Origin: Niabella sp.
Lineage (GTDB): Bacteria; Bacteroidota; Bacteroidia; Chitinophagales; Chitinophagaceae
Reading direction: 5' to 3'
Assembly: GCF_030150205.1 (NCBI RefSeq)
Contig: NZ_JASLGT010000011.1
Coordinates: 124,001 to 188,000, forward strand
Length of the DNA: 64,000 nt
The notes beneath the pieces were generated by a model. It was not told the DNA's origin. It ran no database searches and saw only the letters and a program-made list of their open reading frames with translations. The translations under genes were made by a program, and so were the position numbers. How positions within the stretch are numbered: the stretch's first letter is position 1; every line of letters starts with the position of its first letter. Of this stretch, positions 17,436 through 25,711 are shown in pieces.

Positions 17436-18041
17436 TTAATCAGGCGTAGCATCCAGGTAACGCCAAAGATGCAGGCTGGCATAAGTGCGGTAGGGTTTCC
17501 ACCGCTCTGTAATGGAAAGAATTCGGGCTTCGAATTCTTTTTTATTGGTATAGGTAATAGCATAGAGTTCGGCTACCGCCTTTTGCAATCCCAGGTCCCC
17601 GATCGAAAATACGTCTTCCCGCCCAAGAGAAAACATCAGCAGCATTTCGGCGGTCCATTTTCCTACGCCCTTTATCTGGGTGACCAGGTTAACAAATGCC
17701 TCATCGGATAAGCGGTGGATCTTTGCATCCGTTAGTTTATGTTCTATAAAAAAATAGCACACGTTTTTTATATAGATGGCTTTTGCATTGGATAAACCGA
17801 TGGCGCGTAAGGTATCATGCGGCAGGGCAAGAATTTTTTGTGCGGTTGGTTTTTTACCTTCAAACAAATCCATAAACCGGTTGCGTATAACGGCGGCCAC
17901 TTTCGTACTCAATTGTTGACCCATAATAGAACCGCATAAGCGGAGCAGGATGTTTTGCTGCAACTGGAGGGAATGCAATCCCTGTTCTTTGATCAGCTTT
18001 TTTAATACCTTGTCTTTTGAAAGATGTTGATGATATGCCAT
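17436..18041 (-). CDS. AlkA-like DNA-3-methyladenine glycosylase (HhH-GPD)
   Basis: This 201-residue protein is a HhH-GPD DNA glycosylase. It has the GQQLSTKVA segment, the helix-hairpin-helix IKGVGKWTAEML (123-134) and the catalytic aspartate D149 in VFSIGDLGLQKA. It excises alkylated bases such as 3-methyladenine to start base-excision repair. It lacks the N-terminal domain of E. coli AlkA (282 residues) and is the shorter form common in Bacteroidota. The gene is convergent with the oxidoreductase gene, 32 bases apart. Confidence 0.9.
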   Translation of the reverse strand: MAYHQHLSKDKVLKKLIKEQGLHSLQLQQNILLRLCGSIMGQQLSTKVAAVIRNRFMDLFEGKKPTAQKILALPHDTLRAIGLSNAKAIYIKNVCYFFIEHKLTDAKIHRLSDEAFVNLVTQIKGVGKWTAEMLLMFSLGREDVFSIGDLGLQKAVAELYAITYTNKKEFEARILSITERWKPYRTYASLHLWRYLDATPD

Positions 18042-18243
18042 GCTATAAAATTAAATAAATTAGTTCATCGGTTTTGATAATTCACGTTGAGTAGCGGAAC
18101 AAAAAACAGATACTGAATCCGGCTCAGGATGCCGGTCTGCTATGGACAATCGTTTGGCGGCTCCATAACCTCGCAATAGCTGTTGACCGGCTTTTATATT
18201 TTAATGAGTATTTTCTTTTCTCTTTAAACAGGAATCAATAGTT

Positions 18244-18651
18244 TTGTGCAAAATTTCCTCCTTGTTTAAAAAAATCATGGCCTTGTTTTTCCTGATGACG
18301 TTTGTAATGCAAACGTTCAGTAAAACAATCATGATGATTGATTACAGGGTAAACCGGCAGGCATATGCAAAGAATTGCGTAAATAAATTTCGCCCTAAAA
18401 TGCACTGTAACGGGCATTGCCAGCTGATGAAACAGATAGAGGAGGACGAGAAAAAGAGTCAGCAGAACCCCGAGCGGAAAATGGAATTCAAAAATGAGAT
18501 CACGCTCTCCTCTAAATCCTTTTTTCCTGAACTTACATTTATAACGCTTACCAAACCTTCGGTGTATTCCGAGATGATCATTGGGATGGAAATGAAAAGA
18601 CCCCGTTCGATCTTTCATCCCCCCGCTGCTTTCCGTAATGGTATTGCCTGA
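18244..18651 (+). CDS. Small exported Cys/His/Met-motif protein, first gene of probable copper module
   Basis: This small protein (135 residues from a TTG start; in-frame alternatives are TTG at 18262 and ATG at 18277) has a hydrophobic signal or anchor (KKIMALFFLMTFVMQTFSK). Next comes the motif NCVNKFRPKMHCNGHCQLMK containing C45, M53, H54, C55, H58 and C59, a plausible soft-metal site. The remainder is charged and low in complexity. I do not recognise a named family. Downstream on the same strand are an MbnP-like lipoprotein, a di-heme peroxidase and a barrel protein, so a role in periplasmic copper handling is inferred. The 388-base gap to the next gene leaves co-transcription uncertain. 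Confidence 0.65.
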   Translation: MCKISSLFKKIMALFFLMTFVMQTFSKTIMMIDYRVNRQAYAKNCVNKFRPKMHCNGHCQLMKQIEEDEKKSQQNPERKMEFKNEITLSSKSFFPELTFITLTKPSVYSEMIIGMEMKRPRSIFHPPAAFRNGIA

Positions 18652-19039
18652 TACAGTAACGGCCCTTATGGGCTATTTGTTATGTATACCAGTATTTTCT
18701 GAAACATAATGGACTTCTGTATGAACAGTGCTAGCAACTTGCTGTTCTTTTAAGCTATTCAAGGCAATTCCCTTTATCAAATTCATTTCTGTTTATTCGC
18801 TTCTCCAGGAGCTTCGGTTACGCAATTAATATGCGTAGTAAGCGTTCCCGGATGATTGTTTAACCAGTGCTGAAGCAGTGTGTTCAAAAGCTTTTTCAGA
18901 TGCTGTGCAGTAGTTGCATGCATTTGAAAGTGAATAAGGATTATGCGATATTGAGTGCCCCACGGATCGGGGTGCCCAATGGTGTGCTTCCCAAAGGCTT
19001 TTGAGTTGCATCTTCCGGCACACTATTATCTTTTGTAAA
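18652..19039. other. Intergenic region before the MbnP gene
   Basis: No gene is apparent in these 388 bases. I see short direct repeats but no clear terminator for the preceding gene and no consensus promoter. Confidence 0.4.
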
Positions 19040-19861
19040 ATGAAAATCTTGTATTCTTTTTTTAGTGCGATCCTGTTGTCTGCGATCGTTTTGCTGACTG
19101 GCTGTTCCAAAGACCCCGTAGAACCTGGTTATAATCAGAACGCGCTGGCACCGCTTTCTGTAGAATTTGACAATATTGTTGGCGGACAAAAACTGGTATT
19201 AAATACCGGCACGTATATCAATGCCCTGGGGCAGTCATACAATATTCAGTTGCTGCAGTATTTTATCAGTAATATCCAGGTAAAAAAAGCCGATGGTACG
19301 ACCTATGCAGTGAATGCCGATAGCAGTTATTTTTTGATTCGCCAGGACGATCCGGCTACAAAATTTGCACGTGTAAAGGTTCCGGAAGGCAATTATACCT
19401 CGCTCACTTTTACCGTAGGCGTAGACAGTTTGCGGAGCACGATGGATATCAGCAAACGCACGGGCGTGCTGGATCCGGGTGCTGGTAATCATGATGGAAT
19501 GTACTGGGGGTGGAACAGCGGGTACATCTTTTTCAAAATGGAAGGCACAGCGCCTGATGCACCGGCAGACCCAACCGGGCAACATAAGTTCCGGTATCAT
19601 ATCGGTGGCTTTGGCGGCTACAGTGCACCTACGATCAATAATATTAAGGTGATCACTATTGATCTTACGGCAAGGGGAATGGCCCAGGTACGCAAAGACC
19701 GCTCTGCCAATATTCACCTGATGGTAGATATTTCAAAAGTATTAAACGGCACTACCAATGTGAGTTTTGCCACCAATCCCCAGGTGATGTTCAGTGATTA
19801 CAGTGTGAACATTGCCAACAACTATGCAAAAATGTTTGTGCACGATCATACTGAAAACTAA
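19040..19861 (+). CDS. MbnP-family lipoprotein (copper-associated)
   Basis: The 273-residue product starts with a lipoprotein signal (LLSAIVLLTGC, lipidated C22). It then matches the MbnP domain, seen in GVDSLRST...TGVLDPG and the hallmark MYWGWNSGYIFFKMEG (W156, W158), followed by FRYHIGG (H187), NIHLMVDISK (H226) and a C-terminal MFVHDH. In methanotrophs MbnP is a periplasmic copper protein in which one tryptophan is converted to kynurenine by the di-heme enzyme MbnH. Here an MbnH-like gene follows four bases after the stop codon, so the enzyme-substrate pairing is preserved. Which Trp would be modified cannot be told by eye. The start at 19040 is chosen because it gives the signal peptide. 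Confidence 0.85.
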   Translation: MKILYSFFSAILLSAIVLLTGCSKDPVEPGYNQNALAPLSVEFDNIVGGQKLVLNTGTYINALGQSYNIQLLQYFISNIQVKKADGTTYAVNADSSYFLIRQDDPATKFARVKVPEGNYTSLTFTVGVDSLRSTMDISKRTGVLDPGAGNHDGMYWGWNSGYIFFKMEGTAPDAPADPTGQHKFRYHIGGFGGYSAPTINNIKVITIDLTARGMAQVRKDRSANIHLMVDISKVLNGTTNVSFATNPQVMFSDYSVNIANNYAKMFVHDHTEN

Positions 19862-19865
19862 AATA

Positions 19866-20921
19866 ATGAACCGGAAACATATTGCAGTGATGGGTGTCCT
19901 GATGATGCTGGTGTTTGCCTGTTCACGGGAACTTCCGGGGGACAACGCTCAAAAAGATACGGGTATTTTTGCCGGGTTTCAGCAACCCGGCAATTTTCCC
20001 GCCCCGGTATATCATTTTGAAACCAACCCGGTTACAAAGGACGGTTTTGAATTGGGAAGAAAACTCTTCTATGAACCGCGTCTTTCCCGCAACAATACCA
20101 TCAGTTGCGGAAGTTGCCACATCCAGTCTTCGGCCTTTACCCAGCATGGTCATGATGTTAGTCATGGTATCGACGACCGGTTGGGAAGCCGGAATGCACC
20201 TCCCATTATGAACCTGGCATGGAGTCCGCTTCTGATGTGGGATGGCGGTATTTTCGACCTGGATCTGCAGCCCATAGCGCCCATTACCAATCATGAAGAA
20301 ATGGACGAAACCGTTGCCAATGTGGTCACAAAATTACAGGCGCTACCTCAGTACCGGGCCTTATTTAAAAAGGCCTTTGGCTCGGAGGAGATCAATACCG
20401 GCAACCTTATGAAGGCGCTGTCGCAATTTATGGTGATGTGCATTTCCGGTGGTTCAAAATACGATAGCGTGATGCGCAAGGAGGGTACGGCAACTTTTAC
20501 GCCCGAAGAGGCGGCAGGGCGCAAGTTGGTATTGGAAAAATGCGGCGGTTGTCATCGCGAGCCGCTGTTTACCGATGGCTCATTCCGTAATAATGGTATT
20601 GGGGTAGGGGAGAATAATGATGAGGGGCGCTTTGCTGTTACACTCCGGCCGGAAGACCGCTACCGGTTCAAAGTTCCCGGTTTGCGCAACCTGGCGTACT
20701 CTGCACCTTATATGCACGACGGACGGTTTTATACACTGGACGCGGTGTTGGACCACTATACCACCGGGGTAAAAGCAACACCGAACCTGGATCCGCTGTT
20801 AGCCACCGGGGAACAACGGGGAATCGCATTAACGGCAGCAGAACGAAAACAAATACTTGCGTTTCTGAATACATTGAACGACCGGGCGTTTATTACCAAT
20901 AAACTATTGGCGGAACAATAG
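19866..20921 (+). CDS. MauG/MbnH-like di-heme cytochrome c peroxidase lipoprotein
   Basis: This 351-residue protein carries a lipoprotein signal (MMLVFAC, C19) and two c-type haem motifs, CGSCH (81-85) and CGGCH (226-230). Conserved APPIMNLAWSP and YMHDGRFYTLDAVLDHY segments are typical of the bacterial CcpA/MauG superfamily. MauG-like members oxidise aromatic residues in a partner protein; MbnH does this to MbnP. The gene starts four bases after the MbnP-like gene, so translation is likely coupled. M283 in the YMHDGRF motif suggests a classical peroxidase-type ligand region rather than MauG's tyrosine, so a plain peroxidase remains possible. Confidence 0.9.
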   Translation: MNRKHIAVMGVLMMLVFACSRELPGDNAQKDTGIFAGFQQPGNFPAPVYHFETNPVTKDGFELGRKLFYEPRLSRNNTISCGSCHIQSSAFTQHGHDVSHGIDDRLGSRNAPPIMNLAWSPLLMWDGGIFDLDLQPIAPITNHEEMDETVANVVTKLQALPQYRALFKKAFGSEEINTGNLMKALSQFMVMCISGGSKYDSVMRKEGTATFTPEEAAGRKLVLEKCGGCHREPLFTDGSFRNNGIGVGENNDEGRFAVTLRPEDRYRFKVPGLRNLAYSAPYMHDGRFYTLDAVLDHYTTGVKATPNLDPLLATGEQRGIALTAAERKQILAFLNTLNDRAFITNKLLAEQ

Positions 20922-21011
20922 AAGCAGGATGAACTTTTGGCTGTTAAGCATAAAAATTGAAGCATGCAGCACCATGAGCGTAAAAGCCTTTTAAAAAACA
21001 AATATCACACA

Positions 21012-21947
21012 ATGAAAAAGCAATGGATAAAAACGGGCCTTTTCTTTTTAATCGTTATCGGTACCGCTCTCAAAATGGCGATGGCCTGCGACATCTGCGG
21101 TTGCGGAGTTGGAAATGATTATATCGGCATCCTTCCGGATTTTCACAAGCATATTTTTGGATTACGTTATAGACATAATGCTCTGCTGAGCCATCTTGGA
21201 GTGGGAGGACAGCGAACCTATCTTACCAGTTCTGAGCAATACAATACCCTGGAAGCCTGGGGAGGCTGGAACATTTCGGAAAAAATAAGGGTGATGGCGG
21301 TAATACCGTATAGCATCAACCGGCGGAGCAACCAGGATGAAAACCTTACAAAGAGTGGTGCAGGGGATGTAACGCTGTCCGCTTTTTATCAGCTGGTCAA
21401 CAAACGGCAGCCCATAGGAAACAAGCTCCTGGTGCAAAGTCTTTGGTTAGGAGGAGGTGTAAAACTGGCCACAGGAAAGTACAATCCTGCAGACAAAAGT
21501 ACTACAGGAGAAAGTACCAATCTTTTTCAGCTGGGTTCCGGAAGTACCGATTTTTCATTGAATGGAATGTACGATCTGCGGGTACAGGATGCAGGCATTA
21601 ACCTGAATGCACATTATAAGATCAATACCGCTAACCGGTACGACTACCGTTATGGGAATAAACTGAACCTGAATGCACAGGCGTATTATAAAATCCGCAT
21701 TGCCAACGAGGTCATGATTGCTCCCAATGCCGGGGTACAATATGAAAAGGGGAAAACCGACGTAGATAATGATGTACTGGTTACCGTTTCCGGTGGAAAT
21801 CTTTTGATGGGAACGGCAGGTATTGAAACGGCCTATAAGAAAATAGCGATCGGCGCCAATTTTCAAACGCCGTTTTCACAGAACCTGGCTAATGGTATTG
21901 TAAAAGCGAATAACCGGGTGATGGTGCATGTGTCGATAGCGCTGTGA
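21012..21947 (+). CDS. Putative outer-membrane barrel protein with CxxCxC N-terminus
   Basis: The 311-residue product has a signal peptide ending near AMA and a mature N-terminus CDICGCGVGNDY in which C26, C29 and C31 form a compact thiol motif. The rest is alternating aromatic/hydrophobic strands, as in an outer-membrane porin-like barrel (annotated as 'transporter' in related genomes as far as I recall). It follows the MbnP/di-heme peroxidase pair by 90 bases on the same strand. The context suggests that it carries copper or a copper complex across the outer membrane. The barrel is well supported, the substrate is inferred. The start is set by the signal peptide; 16 extra upstream codons are open. 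Confidence 0.72.
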   Translation: MKKQWIKTGLFFLIVIGTALKMAMACDICGCGVGNDYIGILPDFHKHIFGLRYRHNALLSHLGVGGQRTYLTSSEQYNTLEAWGGWNISEKIRVMAVIPYSINRRSNQDENLTKSGAGDVTLSAFYQLVNKRQPIGNKLLVQSLWLGGGVKLATGKYNPADKSTTGESTNLFQLGSGSTDFSLNGMYDLRVQDAGINLNAHYKINTANRYDYRYGNKLNLNAQAYYKIRIANEVMIAPNAGVQYEKGKTDVDNDVLVTVSGGNLLMGTAGIETAYKKIAIGANFQTPFSQNLANGIVKANNRVMVHVSIAL

Positions 21948-22270
21948 AGGAGTTGCAATTTGAAAATGTGGAAATATGAAAATGGAAGCCACAAAGACAG
22001 GAAGGTGCGAAGAAATACGACGAAGCACTTAATCTTGGTGCCGTTTCGCTTCTTTGAGCCTTTGCGGCAAACACCTGAACCGCTGCGCCTTTGCTCCGTT
22101 GCGTCGCTGTGTGAAACAAGAACCACAAAGACCGGAAGGCACGAAGAAACACGAAGAGATATAGTTCCTTGCATCATTATTTCTTTGTGCCGCCGCGTGA
22201 ATTCCTTTGTGAAATAAGCATCAAAAGATCACAATAAGGGGCGTAATTGTAAATTCCGGATATTTGCAGG
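21948..22270. repeat. Intergenic region with two CACAAAGAC...GAAG repeats
   Basis: Two related copies occur at 21988-22025 and 22121-22156 (CCACAAAGACaGGAAGG / CCACAAAGACcGGAAGG, each then GCGAAGAAA- or ACGAAGAAA-like). CTTTG- and TTTGTG-containing stretches in inverted sense lie between and after them. The left end (TTGAAAATGTGGAAATATGA) belongs to the dispersed AATTTGAAAAT family. No coding potential is convincing. Confidence 0.6.
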
Positions 22271-23266
22271 ATGGATTTTATGGCTCCCATACAGATGGAA
22301 CCCCTGTCACCACCGATCCGGTACGGGGATAAGATATTGCTGATCGGCTCCTGTTTTACAGAACATATTGGCAATGCGTTGGCGGAACATAAGTTTGAAA
22401 CGCTTCAAAATCCGCACGGGATCCTGTTTGACCCCGCCAGTGTATATCACAGCCTGATCCGGTATATTGAGCAGAAACCATATTCAGAAACGGATCTGTT
22501 TTACTTAAACGAGGTATGGCAATCCTGGCATCATCATTCGCGGTTTTCCGGTACGGATAAAGAGACGGTTTTAGCGCAGATGAACAGCATGTTGGCAACC
22601 GCACATCAATTCTTAAAGCAGGCCGGCTGGGTGATCATTACCCTCGGTTCCTCGTTCTCTTACCGGCTGAATGCAACCAATCCGCAAGCGGAGCTCGCCG
22701 GGGTAAAGGTCGCCAATTGCCACCGGGCACCCGGACAATGGTTTGATAAGAAGATGCTGGAGATCGAAGAAACGGTTTCCATGCTGGATAACCTCTATCA
22801 CCGGCTCCGCATCTTTAACCCTCATGCAAAATTATTATTTACCATCAGCCCGGTACGGCATTTACGGGATGGAGTAGTGGCCAATAACCGGAGCAAGGCC
22901 CGGCTGATTGAAGCGGTACATCATATGGTACATAAGTTTGAGGGCTTGCATTATTTTCCGGCCTATGAACTGGTGATTGATGTACTGCGGGATTACCGGT
23001 TCTATGATGTAGACCTGGCACACCCCAACTATCCGGCTACGGAATTCGTACTGGAAAAATTTACGGAAAACTGTATTGACGAAGCTTCACGGCAGCTTAT
23101 GAAAGAGATCCGCCCCCTGATGATCGCCCGGAGGCATAAGCCGTTTCATCCCCAAACAAAGGCCCATCAGCAGTTTCTGAAAGCGCAACACGAAAAAGCC
23201 CGGCGCCTGATGGAGCAATACCCGTTCCTGGATCTGAAGGAAGAAATGGCCTATTTTAGTCAATAG
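22271..23266 (+). CDS. GSCFA-domain protein
   Basis: This 331-residue protein shows the defining GSCF motif (G26-S27-C28-F29 in LLIGSCFTEHIG). The family's HGILFDPASVYHSL, ITLGSSFSYRL and TISPVRHLRDGVVANNRSKA blocks follow. GSCFA proteins are common in Bacteroidota and resemble SGNH-type hydrolases (the S of GSCF as nucleophile is an inference); their substrate is unknown. There is no signal peptide. The gene appears to stand alone, with the repeat region upstream and about 230 bases of featureless sequence downstream. Confidence 0.9.
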   Translation: MDFMAPIQMEPLSPPIRYGDKILLIGSCFTEHIGNALAEHKFETLQNPHGILFDPASVYHSLIRYIEQKPYSETDLFYLNEVWQSWHHHSRFSGTDKETVLAQMNSMLATAHQFLKQAGWVIITLGSSFSYRLNATNPQAELAGVKVANCHRAPGQWFDKKMLEIEETVSMLDNLYHRLRIFNPHAKLLFTISPVRHLRDGVVANNRSKARLIEAVHHMVHKFEGLHYFPAYELVIDVLRDYRFYDVDLAHPNYPATEFVLEKFTENCIDEASRQLMKEIRPLMIARRHKPFHPQTKAHQQFLKAQHEKARRLMEQYPFLDLKEEMAYFSQ

Positions 23267-23498
23267 AGCCCGATACAATAATTTTCAGAAACTCCGTGCT
23301 TCTGTGCCCGGAAATTTTCCCCGGCGCACTATCGGAATCCGAATTCCTGTTACCTTTATGTGCTGAAAATTAAGATAACAGAACCGGAGCCTGAACCTGA
23401 ATCTCGTAGTATCAGCCCCCGCCGGAATACAAACGAGTGTACATAAAGGCTTCACTTCTCACTAAGAAACAAATTACATCTCACTAAAAAATAAAAAA

Positions 23499-24542
23499 AT
23501 GATTAACGCAAAAGGATATGCCGCTCATAGCAAAACCGATGCCCTGCAACCCTGGGATTTTGAGCGCCGGGAAGTGGGTGCGGATGATGTGCTGATCGAC
23601 ATTTTATATTGTGGCATTTGCCATTCAGATATTCACCAGGTACGCAGCGAATGGGGACCCGCTATTTATCCGATCGTTCCGGGACATGAGATCGTTGGCC
23701 GCATCACAGCGGTGGGGGCTAACGTGTCTAAATTTAAAGTGGGCGAACTGGCCGGTATCGGCTGTATGGTCAATTCCTGCCAGCATTGCGATAGCTGTGG
23801 TCATGGTCAGGAACAGTTCTGCGATAATAAGCAAACTGTATGGACCTACAACGCACGCGATAAAGACGGATCGGTTACCTATGGCGGGTATTCCAATAAG
23901 ATCGTTTGCGACCAGCATTTTGTGCTGCATGTTTCCGATAAACTGGATCTGAAAGGCGTAGCGCCGCTGCTTTGTGCAGGGATCACCACCTATTCTCCGT
24001 TGCGTAAATGGAAGGTGGGAAAAGGACATAAAGTAGGCGTGTTGGGCCTGGGCGGATTAGGTCATATGGCTGTAAAATTCGCCGTTTCCTTTGGTGCAGA
24101 GGTAACCATGCTGAGTACGTCTCCCTCCAAGGAAGCGGATGCCAAACGGCTGGGCGCACATAAGTTTGTGCTCACAAAAGACCCGGAGCAGGTAAAAAGC
24201 CTGGACCGGTATTTTGACTTTATCATCGACACGGTATCCGCGCCGCATGATTACAATATGTACCTGCAGATGCTTAAAACCGATGGCGTACAGATTTGTG
24301 TGGGATTACCTCCGGAACCGCTGAGTATTGCGGGAGGCAGTTTAATGCGCGGCAACCGGGTACTGACCGCGTCTTCCATCGGCGGTATTCCGGAAACCCA
24401 GGAAATGCTGGATTATTGCGCGGAACATAATATCGTAAGTGATATCGAACTGATCGATATCAAAGAGGTAAATACAGCTTACGAGCGTGTGTTAAAAAGC
24501 GATGTGAAATACCGGTTTGTAATTGACCTGGCTACGATTTAG
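23499..24542 (+). CDS. Zinc-dependent NAD(P)-linked alcohol dehydrogenase (YahK/CAD type)
   Basis: The 347-residue protein is a medium-chain dehydrogenase of the cinnamyl-alcohol-dehydrogenase/YahK group, which reduce aldehydes with NADPH. The catalytic zinc ligands are C38 (YCGICHSD) and H63 (PGHE). The structural zinc site is C94, C97, C100 and C108, and the nucleotide-binding glycine motif is GLGGLGHMAVKFA. Length and the QVRSEWGPAIYPIVPGHE block match the family. It is monocistronic and is followed by a short inverted repeat shared with the convergent galM gene. Confidence 0.94.
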   Translation: MINAKGYAAHSKTDALQPWDFERREVGADDVLIDILYCGICHSDIHQVRSEWGPAIYPIVPGHEIVGRITAVGANVSKFKVGELAGIGCMVNSCQHCDSCGHGQEQFCDNKQTVWTYNARDKDGSVTYGGYSNKIVCDQHFVLHVSDKLDLKGVAPLLCAGITTYSPLRKWKVGKGHKVGVLGLGGLGHMAVKFAVSFGAEVTMLSTSPSKEADAKRLGAHKFVLTKDPEQVKSLDRYFDFIIDTVSAPHDYNMYLQMLKTDGVQICVGLPPEPLSIAGGSLMRGNRVLTASSIGGIPETQEMLDYCAEHNIVSDIELIDIKEVNTAYERVLKSDVKYRFVIDLATI

Positions 24543-24635
24543 CGATCAGTTATAAGCGATCAGTTATCAGTTATCAGAAATCAGTTTTTAGTATTGATTA
24601 ACTCAAGACTGATTGCTGATAACTAAAAACTATTG
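24543..24635. repeat. Inverted repeat between convergent adh and galM genes
   Basis: AGTTATCAGAAATCAGT and an inverted copy (reverse complement AGTTATCAGCAATCAGT, 16 of 17 identical) lie head to head, with further GATCAGTTAT direct units at the left. It may act as a two-way terminator or be a small dispersed repeat. Confidence 0.6.
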
Positions 24636-25676
24636 CTATCCCTTCCCCGTAAGCCGGTATGTGGTCTTTGTCTGGTATACCTCTCCCGGACGTAAGATCG
24701 TATTGGGAAAGGAGGGGATATTGATCGCATTGGGATGCACCTGCGTTTCAAAACAGAATGCAGAAAAGGCGGTATATTGTTGCCCGTTCTTTCCTTTGAT
24801 CTCCGGTGAACCGTAACTATTGTACAGATGTACCAGCGGCTCCGTTGTATATACCTCCAGCTTTATATCCTCTTCATCACACCATGCCTCTGCTGCTACC
24901 TGGTGTATGCCCGGGTTGTCCAGCGGGTAACTGATGTCAATACCCTGTTCAGGATTTTCAATATTGCCGGTTTCATTCCAGTTGCTAAAGTCGTTCCGGG
25001 TGCCTTTTACGGGGAGCACATTCCCGGTCGTACAATAGTTGGCATCCTGCTCCAGGTAGTTCGATGCGTGAATGCGCAAATGCTGCTGATCGATGCGCCC
25101 TTTGCAATTGTTCAGGTTGAAATAGCTGTGGTGGGTAATATTCACCGCAGTGGGTTGATCCGTTGTAGCTCTGTATTCGTAGCTGAACTCATTGTCTTCA
25201 TTCAATGAAAAAATGATCTGTACGGTAAGATTTCCGGGATACCCTTCTTCTCCATCCGGGCTTTTATACTGCAACACTATATGACCGTCTGCTGCCGAAA
25301 CCCTGTCCCAAACTTTTTTATCAAATCCTTCAACGCCACCATGCAGCTGGTAACCCGGATTCGTGCTGTTCAGGGGATAGTTCTTTTCATCAATGGTAAT
25401 GGCCGCATGATTGATCCGGTTGGCATACCGCCCGATAGCGGCTCCATAATAGGGATAATTCTTAAGGTATGCTTCCGACCAATATTCCTGCGGAGTATCA
25501 AACCCCAAAACAATATCATTAAAAGTTCCATCTGATTTCCGTACTTTTATCGACATGATGATAGCGCCGTAATTCGTAACCGTTGCTTCTGTACCGGAAC
25601 CGTTTTTGAGGGTGAACACATACACATCTTTTCCATTGGGATGCTGCGTAGCAAGCTGCTCAGTTATTTCAATCAT
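24636..25676 (-). CDS. galM: Galactose mutarotase (aldose 1-epimerase)
   Basis: GalM interconverts the alpha and beta anomers of galactose so that galactokinase can use it. The 346-residue protein has the mutarotase signatures YANRI, GYQLHGG (first catalytic region), NITHHSYFNLNN with the catalytic histidine, and FETQVHPNAIN containing the catalytic glutamate region. It has no signal peptide, so it acts in the cytosol. It is divergent from galK (35 bases apart), and the two presumably share a control region. Confidence 0.95.
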   Translation of the reverse strand: MIEITEQLATQHPNGKDVYVFTLKNGSGTEATVTNYGAIIMSIKVRKSDGTFNDIVLGFDTPQEYWSEAYLKNYPYYGAAIGRYANRINHAAITIDEKNYPLNSTNPGYQLHGGVEGFDKKVWDRVSAADGHIVLQYKSPDGEEGYPGNLTVQIIFSLNEDNEFSYEYRATTDQPTAVNITHHSYFNLNNCKGRIDQQHLRIHASNYLEQDANYCTTGNVLPVKGTRNDFSNWNETGNIENPEQGIDISYPLDNPGIHQVAAEAWCDEEDIKLEVYTTEPLVHLYNSYGSPEIKGKNGQQYTAFSAFCFETQVHPNAINIPSFPNTILRPGEVYQTKTTYRLTGKG

Positions 25677-25711
25677 GAACGTTTAATTTTGATAAAAATA
25701 ATATAATTGTT

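Noticed and set aside
18244..21947. A full methanobactin operon
   Set aside because: Only MbnP- and MbnH-like genes are present. I see no precursor peptide gene, MbnB/MbnC or MbnT in the window.
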